Below are positions 16,449 through 24,373 of a stretch of DNA of 64,000 bases, piece by piece. The translations under genes and the position numbers were made by a program. The notes below the pieces were generated by a model. That model searched no databases. It saw nothing but the letters and a program-made list of their open reading frames with translations, and had not been told where the DNA came from. Where the stretch lies: the NCBI RefSeq assembly GCF_024273195.1, contig NZ_JAMZCU010000001.1, positions 62,001 to 126,000 on the forward strand. The letters are read 5' to 3'. Each line of letters opens with the position of its first letter. Position 1 is the stretch's first letter. Origin of the DNA: Devosia ureilytica. GTDB lineage: Bacteria > Pseudomonadota > Alphaproteobacteria > Rhizobiales > Devosiaceae.

Positions 16449-17290
16449 ATTGTTGCTCCTTTGGGGACGCGCAGAGCGCGCAGGAAGAACAGGGTTGCGG
16501 CGATGGATATGCCCAGGATGACCAGCGCATAGGCCGAAGCGACGTTGCGGTCCTGCATGGCGAACTGCCAGTTGAAGGTTTCGCCCATCAGGACGGGCAG
16601 GGTCGTGCCGCCGAGGGCCGTGACCACGGCAAACACCTCAAATGCCGCCAAAGTGCGCAGGATCAGCGCGGACTGCAGGCTGGGTCGCAGCAAGGGCAGG
16701 GTAATGCGCCAGAAGCGCTGCCAGCCATTGGCGCCAAACACTTCGCCGGCCTCGTAATATTCCTTGGGAATGAGCCCCATGCCCGAAACCAGGATGACCA
16801 TGACGATGGCGGTGGCGCGCCAAAGCTCGGCCAGCACGACGGCGAGGAATATCACCCAGATGTTCTGGTAGCCCAGGAACAGGATCGGCTGTTCGATGAC
16901 CCCGAGGCCGGCCAGCATGGAGTTGAGAAAGCCCGACTGTTCAAAGATGGCGAGCCAGACGATGCCGGCGGCCAGGTCCGACAGGCCCAGGGGTATCGAG
17001 AAGATGTAAAGGATCGTGCTGCGCCCGGTTTTGAGCTTGGTCACGATGGTTGCCATGGAGAGCGCCATGACCAGTTGCAACGGCACGACCACGGCGGCCA
17101 GCAGCACCGTCCAACCCAGCGCCGCATTGAACTTCCAGTGCGTCGCCATGGTGGTGATGGGCTGAAGCGAAAAGCCGCCGTCCTGCGTGACTGCCAGAAT
17201 GGCAATCTGGATGAATGGGTACACGAAAAACACCAGCAGGAAGATCGTCGCCGGCAGGAGCATCAGATAGGGCAAAAACCTGGCTGGCAT
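16445..17290 (-). CDS. sugar ABC transporter permease (MalF/UgpA type)
   Basis: This 281-residue permease has six predicted membrane helices beginning at residue 5 (YLMLLPATIFLLVFFVYPF). Its EAA loop is YEAGEVFGANGWQRFWRI followed by LPLLRPSL. It lacks the long N-terminal extension of enteric MalF, which is normal for this family outside enterics. It forms the heterodimeric channel with the 15606-16448 product. A strong RNA hairpin (17318-17345) separates it from the binding-protein gene and may lower its expression relative to that gene. Confidence 0.92.
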   Translation of the reverse strand: MPARFLPYLMLLPATIFLLVFFVYPFIQIAILAVTQDGGFSLQPITTMATHWKFNAALGWTVLLAAVVVPLQLVMALSMATIVTKLKTGRSTILYIFSIPLGLSDLAAGIVWLAIFEQSGFLNSMLAGLGVIEQPILFLGYQNIWVIFLAVVLAELWRATAIVMVILVSGMGLIPKEYYEAGEVFGANGWQRFWRITLPLLRPSLQSALILRTLAAFEVFAVVTALGGTTLPVLMGETFNWQFAMQDRNVASAYALVILGISIAATLFFLRALRVPKGATI

Positions 17291-17317
17291 GGCGTATCTC
17301 CGGGATTGTGGCTGGTT

Positions 17318-17345
17318 ACTGCCCGGCGCCGAAGCGTCGGGCAGT
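17318..17345 (-). promoter_or_regulatory. very stable UUCG hairpin after the binding-protein gene
   Basis: On the transcribed strand, a 12-bp stem with one G-U pair (arms 17334-17345 and 17318-17329) closes a cUUCGg tetraloop at 17330-17333. It begins 20 nt after the binding-protein stop. No T-run follows, so it is more likely a 3'-end stabiliser or processing block than a terminator. Confidence 0.65.
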
Positions 17346-17365
17346 TGGCTTGGGAGCGGAGAAGT

Positions 17366-18631
17366 TTAGTCGACCGGGCAGGGCCCTTCGGACGGTGCGT
17401 CAGGCAGCCAGCACGGTGCATTGGCCTGTTCCATGACGCTGCGCAGCGTGTCAGCCTGTTGGGCCAGAACATCGGCTATTGGCTGATTGCCCAGGACGAT
17501 GCGCTCAAAGGTGTCGGTATAGACCTGGTTGAACTGGCCACCCATGTCGCCCAGTCCCACTGGCAACAGGGCCGGCAGCGCATCGGCAGACGTGGTCATT
17601 GCCGTGATCGCCGGACCGAGCGCGCGGGCGGAGGCCGGCAGTTCGGCGGGCAGTGGCGCATCTGTCACCGGGTAGAAGTTGGTGGCCAGAAGCGTCGCGA
17701 CCTGCGTGTCAGGCTGCAGCATGTATTGCACCAGCGCCTTTGCGGCCTCGACATCGGGGGCACTTGCCGGAACGGCAACACCGGCCAGCACTGGCATGAA
17801 GCCGCGTCCCATCGGGCCAGCAGGCGCGGGGAAGGCGACAAAGTCATCGGGGCGCTGGTTGAAGGCATCGGCCAGCCGGGCAATGTGGTCAAACGCCACC
17901 CAGACGTCGCCGCTCAGCAATGGCTCCTGCATGAAGGCGTAGTTGGTCGAGGCAGGGTTAGTGTACTGCCAGAGTTCCTTGAAGACTTCCCAACCAGCAG
18001 CGGCCTCATCCGAGGCGAACTTGGTCACAGTTGAGCCGGCGAAGGATGGGATCAGGAAGCCCTGAAAGAAGCGGTGCTTGAGGCCCTGTGGGCCCGCCGG
18101 GAAACCAAACTTGGGCGATCCGGTGTCTTCGGCCATGGCCTGGGCCCAGTCAACCAGCTGGTCGTAAGTCAGCGCGTTGATGTCGGCGCCCTCGGGCAGA
18201 TATTCCAGCGCCTGCTTGTTGGCGGCCATCACATAGTTGGCCTGCATCCAGGGCAGATATTTCTGCTCGTCAGTGCCCAGCTTGCCCAACTCAAGGAAAG
18301 CTTCGCTGACGGCCACGCCGGAGAGGTCGACATCGGAGAGGTCAACCCATGCGTCCGCATAGGTCGAGAGGTCGCCATGCAACGCACCCACTACGCCGAT
18401 ATTGCCTGAGCCGGCGCTGATTTCGGCCTCGAGTCGGGTGATGAACGGGCCCACTTCCTGGGGCTGGAAGTCGACTCCTCCTTCGAAACCAGCCAACACG
18501 TCCTCTCGCATCTTCTGGGTTTCTTCAACAGGCGCCGCCTGGGTCGACCAGAACAGCACCTGGGCCTGGGCGGGAACCGCCGCCATCAAGGCAAGCGCGG
18601 CTGCGCCTAGCAGTGTCTTCGTCGTTTTCAT
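17366..18631 (-). CDS. carbohydrate ABC transporter substrate-binding protein
   Basis: This 421-residue protein has a typical Sec signal peptide (MKTTKTLL, hydrophobic core, cut after AQA near residue 23) and the body of an extracellular solute-binding protein of the MalE-like SBP_bac family. It includes the YLPWMQANYVMAANKQAL segment (about 130-147) common in these proteins. A C-terminal cysteine pair (PCWLPDAPSEGPCP) may form a disulphide. ATG 18631 is preceded by AGGGAGG. It lies only 29 nt after the lacI gene, too close for an ordinary separate promoter. It captures the operon's substrate in the periplasm; identity of the sugar is unknown. Confidence 0.92.
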   Translation of the reverse strand: MKTTKTLLGAAALALMAAVPAQAQVLFWSTQAAPVEETQKMREDVLAGFEGGVDFQPQEVGPFITRLEAEISAGSGNIGVVGALHGDLSTYADAWVDLSDVDLSGVAVSEAFLELGKLGTDEQKYLPWMQANYVMAANKQALEYLPEGADINALTYDQLVDWAQAMAEDTGSPKFGFPAGPQGLKHRFFQGFLIPSFAGSTVTKFASDEAAAGWEVFKELWQYTNPASTNYAFMQEPLLSGDVWVAFDHIARLADAFNQRPDDFVAFPAPAGPMGRGFMPVLAGVAVPASAPDVEAAKALVQYMLQPDTQVATLLATNFYPVTDAPLPAELPASARALGPAITAMTTSADALPALLPVGLGDMGGQFNQVYTDTFERIVLGNQPIADVLAQQADTLRSVMEQANAPCWLPDAPSEGPCPVD

Positions 18632-18660
18632 CAGGATACCTCCCTTGGTTTTTCCTGTGC

Positions 18661-19704
18661 TCAGAGGCCTTTTGGTGCAGGGCCATGGCTGGCTCTCAGC
18701 ACCAATTGAGGTCGCACCAGCCGGCTGATTGGCGTAGCAGCGCGTCCTTCAATGACATCGACCAGCATGTTCGCAATCTCCCGCGCGCTGGAGCGAATAT
18801 TGGCATCGAAAGTGGTCAATCCCGGTGGCGCGTAGGCGCCCGCAATGATGTTGTCGAAGCCAACGACCGAGAGGTCGCGAGGCACCGAAATGCCCGCCCG
18901 CGCCGCTTCTTCCAGAATGGTCATGGCGATCTCGTCAAAGAGCCCGATCATGGCCGTAGGCCGGTCAGGCAGCGCCAGCATTCGATTGACCGCCGCAACG
19001 CTGGCACCCCGATCAAAGCGTGGAAAGCCCTCGACCGAGAGCCGAACCGAACGGTCGCCGCGCCGTGCGATGGCGTTCTGGAGGCCGGCCTCGCGATAGT
19101 GGCGGAAGGTCATGCGGTCGGAAATGGTGACAAGGCCGATGTGGCGATGCCCCTGATCGTAGAGCAGGTCGAATATTTCGCTGAAGGCGGCCTCGCCGTC
19201 CGAATCCAGCCAGTTGTAGGCGACGGACGGATTGAGCAGGCGGCCATGGGCGATGGCCGGAAAGTCATGCATGGCCAGATAGGTCAGGCGGGGGTCGTCC
19301 TCGGCGACGCGGGGGATGACCACGCCGTCGGCGCGCCCGGACTCCACCACGTGCCGCAGCACATCGAGCTCGTTCTGGCCCTGCTGGACGGTTGCCAGGA
19401 ACAGGTCCATCCCGTGGGACACAAGACCCTCTCCAAGGCCGGTTACAAATTCGCCAAGGTAGGAGTCGATGAAGTTCGGCCCGCGGATCGGCATCAGGAA
19501 GCCGACGAAGTTGCTGCGGCCCGATACGAGCTGGCGGGCGGCCCGGTTCGGGATATAGCCCAACTCCCGCGCCGCTGCTGCGACCCGTTCGCGGGTTTTC
19601 AGCGCAATCTGCTCATGCCCCGCCAAGGCTCGTGAGACGGTCGTGATCGACACGTCCAGCCGTTCGGCAAGCTCCTTGAGCGTCTTTGCGCGGTTTCCCA
19701 CCAA
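18661..19704 (-). CDS. LacI-family transcriptional repressor
   Basis: This 347-residue repressor has an N-terminal helix-turn-helix (TLKELAERLDVSITTVSRAL, residues 8-27) and the hinge helix around NRAARQLVSGRS. A periplasmic-binding-protein-like sugar-sensing domain follows. The start is TTG 19704, with GGGAGGAG 7 nt upstream; the adjacent GTG at 19701 is an alternative. It is the first gene of the operon running to 7340. Two CG-centred pseudo-palindromes at 19722-19764 just before it suggest it represses its own transcript and hence the whole catabolic operon until the sugar appears. Confidence 0.93.
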   Translation of the reverse strand: MVGNRAKTLKELAERLDVSITTVSRALAGHEQIALKTRERVAAAARELGYIPNRAARQLVSGRSNFVGFLMPIRGPNFIDSYLGEFVTGLGEGLVSHGMDLFLATVQQGQNELDVLRHVVESGRADGVVIPRVAEDDPRLTYLAMHDFPAIAHGRLLNPSVAYNWLDSDGEAAFSEIFDLLYDQGHRHIGLVTISDRMTFRHYREAGLQNAIARRGDRSVRLSVEGFPRFDRGASVAAVNRMLALPDRPTAMIGLFDEIAMTILEEAARAGISVPRDLSVVGFDNIIAGAYAPPGLTTFDANIRSSAREIANMLVDVIEGRAATPISRLVRPQLVLRASHGPAPKGL

Positions 19705-19721
19705 GACCGATCTCCTCCCAT

Positions 19722-19734
19722 TTGAACGTTTGCA
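19722..19734. promoter_or_regulatory. candidate LacI-family operator, promoter-distal (O2)
   Basis: TTGAACGTTTGCA is a CG-centred pseudo-palindrome of the form bound by LacI-family proteins. It lies 18 nt before the lacI start. Its half CGTTTGCA (19727-19734) is the exact inverse of TGCAAACG in the other site. Confidence 0.5.
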
Positions 19735-19751
19735 TTCTTGTTTTTGGAAAT

Positions 19752-19764
19752 TGCAAACGCTTTA
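19752..19764. promoter_or_regulatory. candidate LacI-family operator, promoter-proximal (O1)
   Basis: TGCAAACGCTTTAA is centred on CG at 19758-19759, 31 bp (about three helical turns) from the centre of the other site, so both would face the same side of the helix. It lies just downstream of the proposed -10 box, where a bound repressor would block initiation. Confidence 0.55.
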
Positions 19765-19767
19765 AAT

Positions 19768-19796
19768 TGATTGCACATACGTTTTGGCGCTGTCAA
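19768..19796 (-). promoter_or_regulatory. candidate promoter of the lacI-led glycoside operon
   Basis: On the minus strand a perfect TTGACA (19791-19796) stands 17 nt before a weak -10, CAATCA (19768-19773). It is the only convincing -35 box in the 384-nt spacer 19705-20088. The rest of that spacer, beyond the operators, shows nothing I can name and no clear gabD terminator. Confidence 0.45.
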
Positions 19797-20088
19797 TACG
19801 GCGCCGGAGCGGGATGCAAGGTCGCTGGGGGGGAAGCGGGAGCCCGGGGTATTTTCCATGCACCGGCGGGGCGAGACGCGGACTGAGCCGCAGCACCACA
19901 AGCGAACGGTGGTGGCCGCGCGATTGTCCAACGGCCAACCGCGGCGCTTGCTATCGCGGCGGCGTTAGCCGGGGCAGGTGAACTACAATTGATCGGTTGT
20001 GGCGGTGCTCGATCACGTGGCTGAGCTGGCCGCGGACTGGTCCGTGCCGCAGGGGCAGTGGTGCTGATCGCGCCTTAGCTGAAATTGC

Positions 20089-21543
20089 TCAGGCAATGCC
20101 GCCGAGGCAGACATATTTGACCTCGACAAATTCCTCGATGCCGTAGCGGGAGCCCTCGCGGCCGAGGCCGGACGACTTCATGCCGCCAAATGGCGCTTCG
20201 GCGGTGGAGACGAGGCCGGTATTGACCCCGACCATGCCATATTCCAGGGCCTCGGCAACCCGCCAGACCCGGCTGAGGTCGCGCGCGTAGAAATAGGAGG
20301 CGAGACCGAATTCGGTGTCATTGGCCTGGGCGATGACATCGGCCTCGTCCTTGAAGCGGAAGAGGGGCGCCAGCGGCCCGAAGGTTTCCTCCCTCGCCAC
20401 GGCCATGTCGGGGGTGACGTTGGTCAGCACCGTCGGTTCGTAAAAGGTGCCACCCAGGGCATGCTGCTGGCCGCCACGAAGCACTTTTGCGCCCTTGCCC
20501 AGTGCGTCAGCGACATGCTCCTCGACCTTGTCGAATGCCGCCTTGTCGATCAACGGTCCGAGCATCACGCCCTCGTCAAACCCATTGCCGGTCTTGAGCG
20601 TGCCAACCGCATTGGCCAGCTTTTCGGAAAAGGCATCATAGACGCCATCCTGAACATAGATGCGATTGGCACAGACGCAGGTCTGACCATTGTTGCGGAA
20701 CTTCGCGATCAGCGCACCATCGACCGCGGCGTCGATGTCGGCGTCGTCAAAGACGATGAATGGGGCATTGCCGCCCAGTTCGAGCCCGAGCTTTTTGATG
20801 GTTGGGGCGCTTTGAGCGTAAAGTGCCGCGCCAACTTCGGTGGAACCGGTAAAGGTGAGTTTGCGCACAATCGGGCTGGCCGTCATTTCTGCGCCGATTT
20901 CGCGGGCGGAGCCGGTGACAACGCTGAAGAGGCCCGCGGGCACGCCAGCGCGTTCCGCCAAAACGGCCAGCGCAATGGCCGAGAACGGGGTTTGCGAGGC
21001 AGGTTTGAGCACCATGGCGCATCCGGCGGCCAGCGCCGGACCGGCCTTGCGGGTGATCATGGCATTTGGAAAGTTCCAGGGCGTGATCGCCGCAACGACG
21101 CCGATGGGTTGCTTCATCACCATGATGCGCGCGTCTGGCCGATGACCGGGGATGAGATCGCCATAAACCCGGCGGGCCTCCTCGGCGAACCACTCGATAA
21201 AGCTGGCGCCATAGGCGATTTCGCCAATCGCCTCCTTGAGCGGCTTGCCCTGTTCGAGCGTCAGGATGCGTCCCAGATCGGTCTGGTTTTCGATCATCAG
21301 GTCGAACCAGCGCCGGAGAATGTTTGATCGCTCCTTGGCGGTGCGGGCGGCCCAGCCCTTCTGGGCAATCCGCGCGGCTTCGAGGGCCGCACGGGTTTCG
21401 GCGGCGCCGAGCTTGGGCACAAAGCCAATGGTTTCCCCATTGGCCGGGTTGGTCACGGCAATGCCGGTCGCCGGCTCGGCGTCGATCCAGGTGTCTCCGA
21501 CAAGCGCGCTCTGGCGCAACAGGCTGGGATCGTCGAGCTGCAT
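20089..21543 (-). CDS. gabD: NAD(P)-dependent succinate-semialdehyde dehydrogenase
   Basis: This 484-residue aldehyde dehydrogenase aligns by eye along its full length with GabD. The oxyanion Asn is Asn157 (PWNF), the general base Glu255 (LELGG) and the catalytic Cys289 (GQTCVCANR). Cys291 two residues later is the arrangement of the SSADH redox switch. It oxidises succinate semialdehyde to succinate, but close relatives act on glutarate or 2-oxoglutarate semialdehyde, so the substrate is not certain. It lies 72 nt downstream of the FCD regulator in the same orientation and may form one unit with it. No GABA aminotransferase is nearby. Confidence 0.9.
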   Translation of the reverse strand: MQLDDPSLLRQSALVGDTWIDAEPATGIAVTNPANGETIGFVPKLGAAETRAALEAARIAQKGWAARTAKERSNILRRWFDLMIENQTDLGRILTLEQGKPLKEAIGEIAYGASFIEWFAEEARRVYGDLIPGHRPDARIMVMKQPIGVVAAITPWNFPNAMITRKAGPALAAGCAMVLKPASQTPFSAIALAVLAERAGVPAGLFSVVTGSAREIGAEMTASPIVRKLTFTGSTEVGAALYAQSAPTIKKLGLELGGNAPFIVFDDADIDAAVDGALIAKFRNNGQTCVCANRIYVQDGVYDAFSEKLANAVGTLKTGNGFDEGVMLGPLIDKAAFDKVEEHVADALGKGAKVLRGGQQHALGGTFYEPTVLTNVTPDMAVAREETFGPLAPLFRFKDEADVIAQANDTEFGLASYFYARDLSRVWRVAEALEYGMVGVNTGLVSTAEAPFGGMKSSGLGREGSRYGIEEFVEVKYVCLGGIA

Positions 21544-21615
21544 GATGGGCCTCTGAATCTGGTGTTGAAGCGAGGCTAAGCGGCTTCGGCATTCGCCCGC
21601 AAGGATAAAGGCCGG

Positions 21616-22344
21616 TCAGACCGTCTGGCTCTGGTCGAGCTGACGGCAGGCTTCGTAGAGCTGCGCAGCGGCCTCGGCCTGGCCGCCCTCGATCGCGGCG
21701 GTCAATTCCACGAACAGAGCGGCGGCCTTGTCGCGGTAGCTGGCGCTCGGCATGGCCTGGTCGCGCGTCAGCGCCAGGGCGAGCGTCAGTTCCACGACGC
21801 CAAGGGTTGAGCGGAGCAGGGGGTCACGCCCGCTTTCGGCGATGACGCCGTGAACCTCAAGGCAGGCGAGACCGAATTGCTCGATACTGTCTCCGGCGGT
21901 CTCCATCTGGTGGCACCAGTATTTCAGGAGGCGCACATGCTCTGCCGTCCGGTGGCGGCTGGCGAGTGCGATCATGGGGGCCTCAAGCGCGCCGCGAACG
22001 CGAAAAAGGCTCTGGTAAAGCTCGGGATCGGGCGCTGCGTAATAGTGCCAGGCCAGCACTTGGGGATCAAAGAAGTTCCAGCGGCTGCGTGGCGAGACGC
22101 GGGTGCCGACCTTGGGGCGTGCTTCCACCAGCCCCTTTGCCTCAAGCGTTTTCAGTGCCTCGCGCAGTACCGTGCGGGAGACGCCGTACTGCTCCATCAT
22201 CAGCGCATCGCTCGCCAGCACTGATCCGATGGAAAATGCACCGGTAACAATGGCATGACCGATTTCGTTAATGACGAAGGTGTGGAAATTGCGTGCAGCG
22301 CGCCGCCCGGACAGCGAGCGGATGAGGCTGCCAGTTTCTATCAT
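21616..22344 (-). CDS. GntR-family regulator, FCD (FadR-like) subgroup
   Basis: This 242-residue regulator has a winged helix at about residues 20-85 (YGVSRTVLREALKTLEAKGLVEARPKVGTRV). An all-helical FCD effector domain follows (about 95-235). FCD domains usually bind a metal through Asp and three His. Here the DxxxH motif reads CLEVH (Cys161, His165), and the later His positions appear replaced, so it may not bind metal. It sits between gabD and the ytf importer genes, all on one strand, and likely controls one or both. Start ATG 22344 has a weak ribosome site. Confidence 0.88.
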   Translation of the reverse strand: MIETGSLIRSLSGRRAARNFHTFVINEIGHAIVTGAFSIGSVLASDALMMEQYGVSRTVLREALKTLEAKGLVEARPKVGTRVSPRSRWNFFDPQVLAWHYYAAPDPELYQSLFRVRGALEAPMIALASRHRTAEHVRLLKYWCHQMETAGDSIEQFGLACLEVHGVIAESGRDPLLRSTLGVVELTLALALTRDQAMPSASYRDKAAALFVELTAAIEGGQAEAAAQLYEACRQLDQSQTV

Positions 22345-22409
22345 GGTCGCGCTTTCTCAGCGCTATCGGCGGGGCATCTTCGTGCCCCGGCCGAACGCAA
22401 ACCGTACAT

Positions 22410-23378
22410 CTATGACGCTTTCTCTCCCTGTGCCGAGGCTGCAAAGATCAGCCGCTGCAGAACAATGAACAGGAACAGCAGGGCGCCAATGACGATCTTG
22501 GTCCACCAGCTCGACAACGTCCCGTCGAAAATAATGTAGGTCTGTACCAGGCCCAGCAGCATCACTCCGATAAACGTGCCAAGCACGAAGCCATAGCCGC
22601 CGGTCAGAAGCGTTCCGCCAATGACCACCGCGCTGATGGCATCGAGTTCCACACCCACTGCGGCCAGGGGATACCCAGCCGAAGTATAAAGGGAGAAGAC
22701 GATTCCCGCCAAGGCGGCGAGAACCGAGGACAGCATATAGACACCCACTGTCGTGCGTGCGACCGGCACACCCATGAGCGAGGCCGAGACTGTGTTGCCG
22801 CCGAGCGCATAGACATAGGAGCCGAAGCGGGTGCGGTGGGCCAGCAAGGCGCCCAAAATGAACACAGCCACCATGAGCAGGCCGATGAAGCTGAGCCGTC
22901 CGCCGCCGGGCAGGCGGATGATTAGTTCGGAAATCCAGTCATAGAAGTCGTGGTGGATGGGCACGGAGTCCTGGGTGATCACCGAGGCGCCGCCGCGGGC
23001 CAGGAACATGCCGGCCAGGGTCACAATGAAAGCGGGCACCTGAAGGTAATGGATCGCCAGCCCCATGACGCCGCCAAATGTCGCCGCGACAGCAAGGGCA
23101 AGGGCAAAGGCGGGCAGGGGGTGCCAGCCGGCCCAACTGATCAGAACCGCGATCAGCACGCCGGTGAAGCCGATGACCGCCCCCACCGAAAGGTCGATGC
23201 CGCCCGAGATGATGACAAATGTCATACCGACGGCGGTGATGCCCAAAAAGGCATTGTCGGTGAGGAAATTACCCAGCACCCGGGTCGAGAACATGGTTGG
23301 AAACTGCATCACCGCCAAGGCATAGGCGATGACAAAGATGATGGCCGTTGCCAGGAGCGGGCGCATGCTGCGGCTCAT
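22410..23378 (-). CDS. yjfF: galactofuranose-type ABC permease YjfF
   Basis: This 322-residue polytopic permease of the ribose/galactofuranose (RbsC) type has about ten hydrophobic segments. It carries the hallmark motifs GGIDLSVGAVIGFTGV (about 59-74) and the closing AVVIGGTLLTGGYG near residue 250. It overlaps the other permease gene by 4 bp (23375-23378). Gene order binding protein-ATPase-permease-permease equals ytfQ-ytfR-ytfT-yjfF of E. coli, which imports D-galactofuranose. The regulator gene follows 65 nt downstream. Confidence 0.9.
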   Translation of the reverse strand: MSRSMRPLLATAIIFVIAYALAVMQFPTMFSTRVLGNFLTDNAFLGITAVGMTFVIISGGIDLSVGAVIGFTGVLIAVLISWAGWHPLPAFALALAVAATFGGVMGLAIHYLQVPAFIVTLAGMFLARGGASVITQDSVPIHHDFYDWISELIIRLPGGGRLSFIGLLMVAVFILGALLAHRTRFGSYVYALGGNTVSASLMGVPVARTTVGVYMLSSVLAALAGIVFSLYTSAGYPLAAVGVELDAISAVVIGGTLLTGGYGFVLGTFIGVMLLGLVQTYIIFDGTLSSWWTKIVIGALLFLFIVLQRLIFAASAQGEKAS

Positions 23379-24373
23379 TTGTGGGCCTCCCGGGCGGTGG
23401 CGCGCACTGGTACGATCCGGCTGGCCAGTGGGGACTGAATGACGAGCACAAAGAAGATCAGTGCCGCCTTGACGATGAGGTTGAATTCGGGCGGGAAGCC
23501 CGAGACCAGGATGCCCGTGTTCATGGCCTGGATGATCAGGGCCCCCACCACGGCCAGCGGCACCGAGAACCGGCCCCCGAGCAGTGATGTGCCGCCAATG
23601 ACCACGGCCAGAATGGCGTCGAGTTCGAGCCAGAGACCGGCATTGTTGGCGTCAGCGCCGCGAATGTCGCCCGCGATGATGATGCCGGCCACGGCCGCAC
23701 AGAGCCCCGAAAGACCATAGACCAGGATCAGCAGCATGCGGCTGCGAATGCCGGCAAGGCTTGCCGCAGCACGATTGACGCCGACTGCCTCGATAAAGAG
23801 GCCGATGGCCGTCTTGCGCACGAGCAGGGTCACGAGAAGCATGAGGGCTATGGCGATCACCGCCGCCATGGGCACCCCGAGGAACGATCCCGTGCCGATG
23901 TAGATCAGCACCGGATCTGTGAAGGTGACGATGAAACCCTCGGTGATGAGCTGGGCGATACCGCGCCCGGCCACCATCAGCACCAGCGTGGCGACGATGG
24001 GCTGGATGTCCAGTACGGCGACGAGGAAGCCGTTCCAGAGGCCGCAGGCCAGGCCAACCGCGAGCGCGGCGGCAACGGCGACAGGTGCTGGATAGCCGGC
24101 CACCACCATTGTCGCGGCCACCGCGCCCGCCATGGCCATCACCGCGCCGACCGAGAGGTCGACGCCTTTGGTGGCGATGACACCCACCATGCCAATGGCC
24201 AGAATGGCCACTGGCGCGCCCCGGTTGAGAACGTCGATCAGGCTGCCGAACAGCCGCCCATCCTGCCAGGTGATGCGAAAGAAATTGGGGAACAGCAGCC
24301 AGTTGACCAGCAATACACCGACAAGGGCGATCAGCTGCGGATTGGCTAGCGGTGTGAGAATGCGCCGCATCAT
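23375..24373 (-). CDS. ytfT: galactofuranose-type ABC permease YtfT
   Basis: This 332-residue permease starts at ATG 24373, which overlaps the ATPase stop as ATGA and has GGGAGGG upstream. A longer in-frame reading to 24877 lies inside the ATPase gene and is not part of the protein. Motifs are TKGVDLSVGAVMAMAGA (about 73-89) and AVVIGGTSLLGG (about 275), as in RbsC-type transporters. It pairs with YjfF to form an asymmetric channel. Both permeases are co-transcribed and translationally coupled to the ATPase. Confidence 0.9.
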   Translation of the reverse strand: MMRRILTPLANPQLIALVGVLLVNWLLFPNFFRITWQDGRLFGSLIDVLNRGAPVAILAIGMVGVIATKGVDLSVGAVMAMAGAVAATMVVAGYPAPVAVAAALAVGLACGLWNGFLVAVLDIQPIVATLVLMVAGRGIAQLITEGFIVTFTDPVLIYIGTGSFLGVPMAAVIAIALMLLVTLLVRKTAIGLFIEAVGVNRAAASLAGIRSRMLLILVYGLSGLCAAVAGIIIAGDIRGADANNAGLWLELDAILAVVIGGTSLLGGRFSVPLAVVGALIIQAMNTGILVSGFPPEFNLIVKAALIFFVLVIQSPLASRIVPVRATAREAHK

